Shown piece after piece: positions 11,204 through 16,304 of a stretch of DNA of 16,304 bases; position 1 is the first letter of the stretch, and every line of letters starts with the position of its first letter. The position numbers and the translations under genes are program-made. The DNA comes from Elusimicrobiota bacterium (lineage in GTDB: Bacteria; Elusimicrobiota; Elusimicrobia; 2-02-FULL-39-32). The stretch lies in NCBI GenBank assembly GCA_023249715.1, contig JAHFCA010000011.1:1-16304 (forward strand), read 5' to 3'. The notes beneath the pieces are model-generated. The model ran no database searches. It saw only the letters and a list, made by a program, of their open reading frames with translations, and was not told the DNA's origin.

Positions 11204-12522
11204 TGATGCCCGGAAAACCCGACTCTTTTGAGTGCATATTTTGCAACCGCTCCAAACGGGAAAATCTTCGTCTTATCGGCGGAAACGGAGCCTACGTTTG
11301 CGAAGATTGCATCCGAAACTCTTACTCCCTCCTGCAAAAAATTAGCGACGAAGAAGAGAGAAGAACCCAAAGCCCGCAACTTCCCAAACCCGCAGAAATT
11401 AAAAAAGCGTTGGAAGAATATGTGGTGGGGCAGGAAAAAGCAAAACGCACTCTTTCGGTGGCGGTCTATTCCCATTTCCGCAGGATAGAAGCGATAGAGC
11501 AATCTCCTAAAAATTCCGCGGTTAAAGATTCGAGTGACCTCTTTAAACTATCCCTAGGCCCAAAGTCTCAAGACTTTTATAATGTTGAATTACAAAAATC
11601 GAATATTCTCTTAATTGGGCCCACCGGCACGGGAAAAACTCTTCTGGCCCAAACTCTGGCAAAGCTGCTCCACGTTCCTTTCGCCATTGCCGATTCCACT
11701 ACATTAACGGAAGCGGGCTATGTGGGAGAAGATGTGGAAAATATATTATTGCGCCTCATCCAGAACGCTGGAAACGACATAAAAAAAGCGGAACGGGGCA
11801 TCGTCTACATTGATGAAATCGATAAAATTTCCCGTAAGACCGATAGCCCCAGTATTACCCGGGACGTCTCCGGAGAAGGGGTGCAGCAGGCGCTGCTCAA
11901 AATTCTGGAAGGAACCCATGCCTCTATTCCACCTCAGGGAGGAAGAAAGCATCCTCAACAAGAGTATATGCGCATAAACACTGCGAATATTCTTTTTATT
12001 TGTGGGGGCGCTTTTGAGGGTTTAGAACAAGTAATTGAAAAACGACTGGAAAAAAAATCGCTTGGTTTTGGTTCCGAACTTAAATTAAAAGATGCCAAGA
12101 AAACATACGAACTTCTAAAACACGTTCAACCTGAGGATCTTATTCGGTTTGGATTAATTCCCGAACTCATCGGGAGACTTCCTGTTATTTCCACGCTAGA
12201 ACAGTTAGATGAGGAAGCGCTCATTAACATTCTCACAAAACCTAAAAACGCTCTCATTAAGCAATATCAAAAAATGTTTGCTATAGAAGGGGTGGATTTA
12301 CTTTTTACGAATGAAGCCGTTCAAGAAATCGCTACAACATCTCTCTCCAGAGGTTCCGGAGCCAGAGGCTTAAGAGCTATTTTAGAAGAACTGCTTTTAG
12401 ATGTCATGTACGAATTGCCGGAAGATAAAAAATTGAAGCAGTGTGTCATCGATTTAGCGGTGGTGAAAAAAAGAAAAACGCCTATTCTCATTCGAGAAAA
12501 TGAACTCAAAAAAACTGCCTAA
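11203..12522 (+). CDS. clpX: ATP-dependent protease ATP-binding subunit ClpX
   Basis: A 439-residue AAA+ unfoldase that feeds substrates to ClpP. It has the N-terminal zinc-binding domain (C11, C14, C33, C36), Walker A GPTGTGKT (139-146), pore loop GYVGED, Walker B IVYIDEID, the RKH loop (GGRKHPQQEY), the arginine-containing FGLIPELIGRLPV segment and sensor 2 (RGSGARGLRAI). A ClpP-docking loop of IGF type reads LGF (SLGFGSE), so pairing with the ClpP upstream is expected. About 20 extra residues (roughly 101-128) separate the zinc-domain linker from VELQKSNILLIG. The start is ATG 11203, overlapping the clpP stop as TAATG; ATG 11206 is equally possible. Confidence 0.97.
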   Translation: MMPGKPDSFECIFCNRSKRENLRLIGGNGAYVCEDCIRNSYSLLQKISDEEERRTQSPQLPKPAEIKKALEEYVVGQEKAKRTLSVAVYSHFRRIEAIEQSPKNSAVKDSSDLFKLSLGPKSQDFYNVELQKSNILLIGPTGTGKTLLAQTLAKLLHVPFAIADSTTLTEAGYVGEDVENILLRLIQNAGNDIKKAERGIVYIDEIDKISRKTDSPSITRDVSGEGVQQALLKILEGTHASIPPQGGRKHPQQEYMRINTANILFICGGAFEGLEQVIEKRLEKKSLGFGSELKLKDAKKTYELLKHVQPEDLIRFGLIPELIGRLPVISTLEQLDEEALINILTKPKNALIKQYQKMFAIEGVDLLFTNEAVQEIATTSLSRGSGARGLRAILEELLLDVMYELPEDKKLKQCVIDLAVVKKRKTPILIRENELKKTA

Positions 12523-12530
12523 TAAAAAAT

Positions 12531-12539
12531 AGAGGAGAG
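12531..12539 (+). promoter_or_regulatory. Ribosome binding site of the aminotransferase gene
   Basis: AGAGGAGAG lies about six to eight bases before the ATG at 12546, in the 23-bp gap after clpX. No terminator or promoter is visible in the gap, so read-through from clpX is likely. Confidence 0.75.
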
Positions 12540-12545
12540 TAACAG

Positions 12546-13634
12546 ATGAACCAACAAATTCTTTTAACACCCGGGCCAACCCCTATTCCCCCAGAAACTT
12601 TAAAGATGGAGTCCCTCCCCATTATTCATCACAGAACCCGGGAGTTCGCGGAACTCTTTAGAGAATCCCAGGAAAATTTGCAATATGTTTTTCAAACTAA
12701 AGCAAAAGTGTTTGTGCTCGCTTCCAGCGGAACAGGCGCCATGGAATGCGCCGTTGCGAACCTTATTTCTCCTAAAGATAAAGCGATTGTCGCGGCCTGC
12801 GGCGCTTTTGGAGAACGTTGGGTAAAAATTCTCACCGCATTTGGAGCCAACGTGGTCGCCATTCGTTCTGAATGGGGAAGCGCCGTAAAACCGAGCGAAT
12901 TAGAAAAAGTTTTAAATGAAAACCCAGACACAAAAGCTGTTTTTTCCACTCATACGGATACCTCTACCGCCATCGCCTGTGACATTAAAGGGTATGGAGC
13001 GCTTGTTTCTAAAACGAACGCCATATTAGTGGTGGATGCCATCTCTGGTCTGGGCGGACAAGAACTCTATATGGACAATTGGAATTTGGATGTTGTAATC
13101 TCCGCCTCGCAAAAGGGTCTTATGGCAGCGCCGGGTTTAGGATTTATTGCCGTTAACCCCAAAGCCTGGAAATTGGTATTGGATTCTAAATCCCCCCGCT
13201 TCTATTGGGATTTAAGAACCGTAGAAAAAGCGTTCCACGATGGGCAAACTCCCTTTACTCCCGCCATCTCTTTACTCCGCTCGATCAATGTGAGCTTAAA
13301 AGCGATCCGCAAGAAGGGAATTCAAACTATCTGGGAAGAGACCAAAGAACTTGCCAATTTTACAAAAGAATACGGAAAATCTCTCTCCCTCAAAATTTTC
13401 CCTAAAGACCCCTGCGAGGTGTTAACTTCCTTTATTGTTCCCGAAGGGTTGGACGGAGAAAAGATTGTTCAAACGATTGTAGATAAATATAATATCTCTC
13501 TTGCCGGCGGCCAAGAAAAATTAAAAGGAAAAGTAGTGCGCGTAGCCCACATGGGTTTCATTCAAAAAGCGGATATAGAAAAGGGAATGAAAGCTTTAGC
13601 CGAGACGTTAGCGGCGAGCGCAGTCGCAAAATAA
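12546..13634 (+). CDS. Class V PLP aminotransferase (alanine-glyoxylate / serine-pyruvate type)
   Basis: A 362-residue fold-type I PLP enzyme of the AGXT/serine-pyruvate aminotransferase group. It shows the N-terminal TPGPTPIPPE motif, HHRTREF, the cofactor-phosphate loop SSGTGAMECAV (60-70), FGERW, Asp164 in VVDAISG, which should hold the pyridine nitrogen, and PLP Lys190 in SASQKGLMAAPGLGF. An Arg near the end (VVRVAHMG) likely binds the substrate carboxylate. It ends 1 bp before serA, so serine metabolism is the likely context: phosphoserine formation in place of SerC, or serine to hydroxypyruvate conversion. Sequence alone does not decide the substrate. Confidence 0.92.
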   Translation: MNQQILLTPGPTPIPPETLKMESLPIIHHRTREFAELFRESQENLQYVFQTKAKVFVLASSGTGAMECAVANLISPKDKAIVAACGAFGERWVKILTAFGANVVAIRSEWGSAVKPSELEKVLNENPDTKAVFSTHTDTSTAIACDIKGYGALVSKTNAILVVDAISGLGGQELYMDNWNLDVVISASQKGLMAAPGLGFIAVNPKAWKLVLDSKSPRFYWDLRTVEKAFHDGQTPFTPAISLLRSINVSLKAIRKKGIQTIWEETKELANFTKEYGKSLSLKIFPKDPCEVLTSFIVPEGLDGEKIVQTIVDKYNISLAGGQEKLKGKVVRVAHMGFIQKADIEKGMKALAETLAASAVAK

Positions 13635-13635
13635 C

Positions 13636-15216
13636 ATGACCACAAAAGTTGTTGTTACCGATGGCATCGATGCGGAAGGGCTAGAACCCATTGCCAATAG
13701 AAATGGGTTCAACATCCACTTTGTGGAAGATGCGGCAAAACTTTCTAAAGAACTAGAAGACGCCGATGCGTTGCTCGTTCGTTCTAAAACGAAGGTAACT
13801 GCTCAACTCTTAGAAGGAGCCAAAAAACTTAAATTCGTCGGGCGGGCGGGGGTCGGGGTGGATAATATCGATCTGAATGCAGCTACCCGCAGAGGAATTG
13901 TGGTGGCGAACGCTCCGGGAGCGAACACGATCTCTGCGGCCGAACATACCTTTGCCCTACTCCTCACCCTTTCCCGCAATGTGTCCCAGTCCGATGCCTC
14001 GGTTAAAAGTGGCCTCTGGAAGAGGGAAAAATTTATTGGCTCTGAACTTTTGGGAAAAACTTTGGGTCTTTTGGGCTTTGGCAGAATTGGCAAGGAGGTC
14101 GCTGCCAGGGCGATAGCGTTCGGAATGAAAGTAATCGCTTATGATCCCTTTGTTTCAGAATCGCACATAAAATCCCTGGAAGTCCATCCCATGAGCCTGG
14201 AAAATGTCTTAAAAAATTCAGATTATATTTCACTTCACCTTCCCGCGACGGAAAAAACAAAAAATATTATAAACGCAAAGTCACTTTCTCTTATGAAGCC
14301 GGATGCCCGCCTGATCAATTGCGCCCGCGGCGATTTAATTGATGAGAATGCTCTGATCGAAGCTTTAGAGAAAAAGAAAATAAAAGGGGCGGCTCTCGAT
14401 GTTTTTAAATCGGAACCCCTGCAAAATGAGGCGCTGCGAAAATTAGAAAATGTTATTCTCACCCCCCATTTGGGAGCCTCAACGGAAGAAGCTCAGGCTA
14501 AAGTGGCTATAGAAGTTTCACTCGCTGTCAGAGACTATTTTGAAAAGGGTCTGGTGAAAAACGCGGTGAACCTTCCCTCTCTAGATCCGGAAGTGTTGGA
14601 AAAAATTTCCCCCTATTTAGCGCTTTCAGAAAAATTGGGCAAATTTATCTCTCAAATCTCCGAAGGCGGTTTAAAAGAGGTTAAAGTTGAATTTTTTGGC
14701 GATTTTTCCAGCACCATGCGCAATATTTTAAAACTTTCAGTATTACGCGGAATACTTTCTACCGCGTTAAAAGAAGAAGTCAACTGGGTCAACGCGGAAC
14801 CCATCGCCATGGAACGGGGTATTCGCCTGCAAGAGACTGCCGTCTCTGAAGCGGAAGATTTTACATCTCTCATTACCGTTAAAATTAAGACGGACACAGG
14901 GAACAGATCCGTATCCGGAACTATTTTAACCCGGGGAACGCCCCGCATCGCGCGCATCGATGAACTGCCTGTGGATGTGATCCCCCAAGGGAACCTCCTT
15001 ATTTACACCAATATCGATCGTCCGGGCGTCATTGGCTTTATCGGCACCCTCTTAGGGAAAAACCAAATTAATATCGCGGCGTTCCAGGTTGGCAGAAAAT
15101 CTTTGGGAGGAGAAGCGGTCTCTATATTAAATGTGGATTCAGAAATTTCTAAAGATATCTTAAAAGAAATTAAACAGTTTTCCGGAATTACAAACGTCTG
15201 GACCGTTAGCCTCTAA
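13636..15216 (+). CDS. serA: D-3-phosphoglycerate dehydrogenase
   Basis: A 526-residue long-form SerA, the first committed enzyme of serine biosynthesis (3-phosphoglycerate to 3-phosphohydroxypyruvate, NAD-dependent). It has the NAD fold GFGRIG (G147, G149, G152), Asp170 after the second strand, and the catalytic set Arg231 (NCARGDLIDE), Glu260 (SEP) and His278 (TPHLGAST). A linking ASB-type domain (about 320-450) and a C-terminal ACT domain (453-526, NIDRPGVIGFIG) follow. The ACT domain is the usual site of serine feedback. The start ATG follows the aminotransferase stop by 1 bp. Hydroxypyruvate reductase activity is a less likely alternative because of the long form. Confidence 0.96.
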   Translation: MTTKVVVTDGIDAEGLEPIANRNGFNIHFVEDAAKLSKELEDADALLVRSKTKVTAQLLEGAKKLKFVGRAGVGVDNIDLNAATRRGIVVANAPGANTISAAEHTFALLLTLSRNVSQSDASVKSGLWKREKFIGSELLGKTLGLLGFGRIGKEVAARAIAFGMKVIAYDPFVSESHIKSLEVHPMSLENVLKNSDYISLHLPATEKTKNIINAKSLSLMKPDARLINCARGDLIDENALIEALEKKKIKGAALDVFKSEPLQNEALRKLENVILTPHLGASTEEAQAKVAIEVSLAVRDYFEKGLVKNAVNLPSLDPEVLEKISPYLALSEKLGKFISQISEGGLKEVKVEFFGDFSSTMRNILKLSVLRGILSTALKEEVNWVNAEPIAMERGIRLQETAVSEAEDFTSLITVKIKTDTGNRSVSGTILTRGTPRIARIDELPVDVIPQGNLLIYTNIDRPGVIGFIGTLLGKNQINIAAFQVGRKSLGGEAVSILNVDSEISKDILKEIKQFSGITNVWTVSL

Positions 15217-15978
15217 GTGACCGACCCCGTTCTTCAAACTTTTGAGCTCAGCAAGGTCTATAAAAAATCCCACCTCTGGAAAAGTAAAACGACTATCGGA
15301 CTCAAGGATGTCAATCTTTCCATCGCTCCCGGTGAAATCTTTGGATTACTAGGCCAGAATGGAGCGGGAAAAACAACGGCCCTCAAACTAATTTTGGGGT
15401 TGCTATTCCCAACTCATGGCTCCATTCATCTCTTCGATAAAAAAATGCCAAACAGACAATCCATCCAAAAAACCGGCTTTGTCCCCGAGGTTCCCTACTT
15501 TCCTAAATACTTAACCGTAAAAGAAATTCTCCAATTCTATGGAACTTTATCTTCCGTGCCAAAAGAAGAGATCCACCGCAAAACCTCGGAAACTCTGCAA
15601 CTCGTTAAAATGACAGAACACCAGCATAAAAAGATTAAAGAATGTTCCAAAGGAATGCTGCAACGCCTCTCCCTCGCGCAGAGTTTAATCCATAATCCCT
15701 CCCTTCTTATTTTAGATGAACCTATTACCGGTTTAGACCCATTGGGACTCAACGAAATGAGAGATTTAATTACGCAATTAAACGGCCAAGGTAAAACCAT
15801 CCTCTTTTCTTCACATATTTTAGCGGAGGTGGAAAGAATCGCTCACCGGGTGGGCATTCTTGTAGAGGGAAAACTGGTAAAAGTTTTAGAAGCAAAAGAC
15901 TGGTCCCATAAACCGGGCGCTTTAGAAGAAATTTATGTCGATACCGTGCGCCAACATGGAGTAACCGACTCTCTATGA
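15217..15978 (+). CDS. ABC transporter ATP-binding protein (ABC-2 exporter type)
   Basis: A 253-residue nucleotide-binding subunit. It has Walker A GQNGAGKT (46-53), a GFVPE segment with Glu91 in the Q-loop position, common in ABC-2 systems, signature CSKGMLQRL (143-151), Walker B LLILDEP (D167, E168), D-loop GLDP and the switch His200 in SSHILAE. The start is GTG 15217, directly after the serA TAA with no gap. The stop overlaps the permease start by 4 bp (ATGA), which shows that the two are partners. Substrate unknown; these pairs export drugs, lipids or polysaccharides or control protein export. Confidence 0.93.
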   Translation: MTDPVLQTFELSKVYKKSHLWKSKTTIGLKDVNLSIAPGEIFGLLGQNGAGKTTALKLILGLLFPTHGSIHLFDKKMPNRQSIQKTGFVPEVPYFPKYLTVKEILQFYGTLSSVPKEEIHRKTSETLQLVKMTEHQHKKIKECSKGMLQRLSLAQSLIHNPSLLILDEPITGLDPLGLNEMRDLITQLNGQGKTILFSSHILAEVERIAHRVGILVEGKLVKVLEAKDWSHKPGALEEIYVDTVRQHGVTDSL

Positions 15979-16304
15979 TCGCTATCGCAAAATATACATT
16001 TTTAAGTCATTTTAGAAATAAAATATTTTTAATTCTTATATTATTCGGATTCATTCTCCTTTCCAGCGGGTTGCTTTTGGGAATCCTAAGCCAGGAACAG
16101 GAAATCCGCATGCTCATCGATTTAGGTTTAGTGGCTATAGAAAAATTGAGCCTCTTAACTTCCGTTTTCTTAATGGTGAATCTTATTTTAGAAGAGATGG
16201 AATCTAAGACAATTTATTTAGTGTTAACGCGCTCTATTTCCCGCGGCGGATATCTTTGGGGACGCTTTCTGGGAACCATGGCGTCCACCCTTGTCAGCGT
16301 CCTG
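15975..16304 (+). CDS. ABC-2 type transporter permease (partial, 5' end only)
   Basis: The first 110 residues of a membrane subunit, cut by the right edge. A short basic N-terminus (IAKYTFLSHFRNK) leads into a membrane helix (about 17-38). A second hydrophobic segment follows (47-72), then LEEMESKTIYLVLTRSISR, the cytoplasmic coupling segment typical of ABC-2 permeases, and the start of another helix near 98. It overlaps the ATPase gene by 4 bp, so the two are translationally coupled. Confidence 0.88.
   Translation, partial: MIAIAKYTFLSHFRNKIFLILILFGFILLSSGLLLGILSQEQEIRMLIDLGLVAIEKLSLLTSVFLMVNLILEEMESKTIYLVLTRSISRGGYLWGRFLGTMASTLVSVL

Overview
The window falls into two halves that diverge from a 130-bp intergenic region at about 9009-9138. 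The left 9 kb, on the minus strand, is one uninterrupted reading frame. It starts at an ATG at 9008 and is still open at the left edge, giving at least 3002 codons. I read it codon by codon and found no stop. The right 7.2 kb, on the plus strand, is a tightly packed housekeeping cluster: tRNA-Leu(UAG), tig, clpP, clpX, a class V aminotransferase, serA, an ABC ATPase and the start of its permease. Gaps or overlaps between the protein genes are mostly -4 to +1 bp.

The organism is a bacterium with tig-clpP-clpX in the usual order, moderate to AT-leaning composition, Shine-Dalgarno-led genes and a giant secreted or membrane multidomain protein. Giant genes and this tRNA-tig-clpP-clpX / aminotransferase-serA layout suggest an uncultivated lineage such as Candidatus Omnitrophota. 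That placement is an inference from recall, not a phylogenetic result.

The giant protein is the main point of interest. In order it shows: a signal peptide; an unrecognised exported N-terminal region; five predicted membrane segments whose flanking charges obey the positive-inside rule; a predicted cytoplasmic region with one clear XRE/Cro-like helix-turn-helix and perhaps a second; a CPBP (CAAX-protease/Rce1-like) intramembrane protease module; a Rossmann methyltransferase-like domain; an alpha-solenoid of about eleven HEAT/ARM-like repeats; a clan CD (caspase/CHAT-like) cysteine-peptidase-like domain; a second CPBP module; TPRs; a second (DOT1-like) methyltransferase domain; and a calcineurin-like phosphoesterase domain cut by the window edge. 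Both CPBP copies keep the catalytic Glu, both His and the Asn. The peptidase-like domain keeps His and Cys candidates. I know of no named family with this architecture.

The plus-strand cluster covers nascent-chain folding (trigger factor), regulated proteolysis (ClpXP), a serine/hydroxypyruvate metabolic pair (aminotransferase and SerA) and an ABC-2 exporter. One notable detail is that the catalytic-triad Asp of ClpP is Asn here, and the residues around its nucleophilic Ser are also changed.
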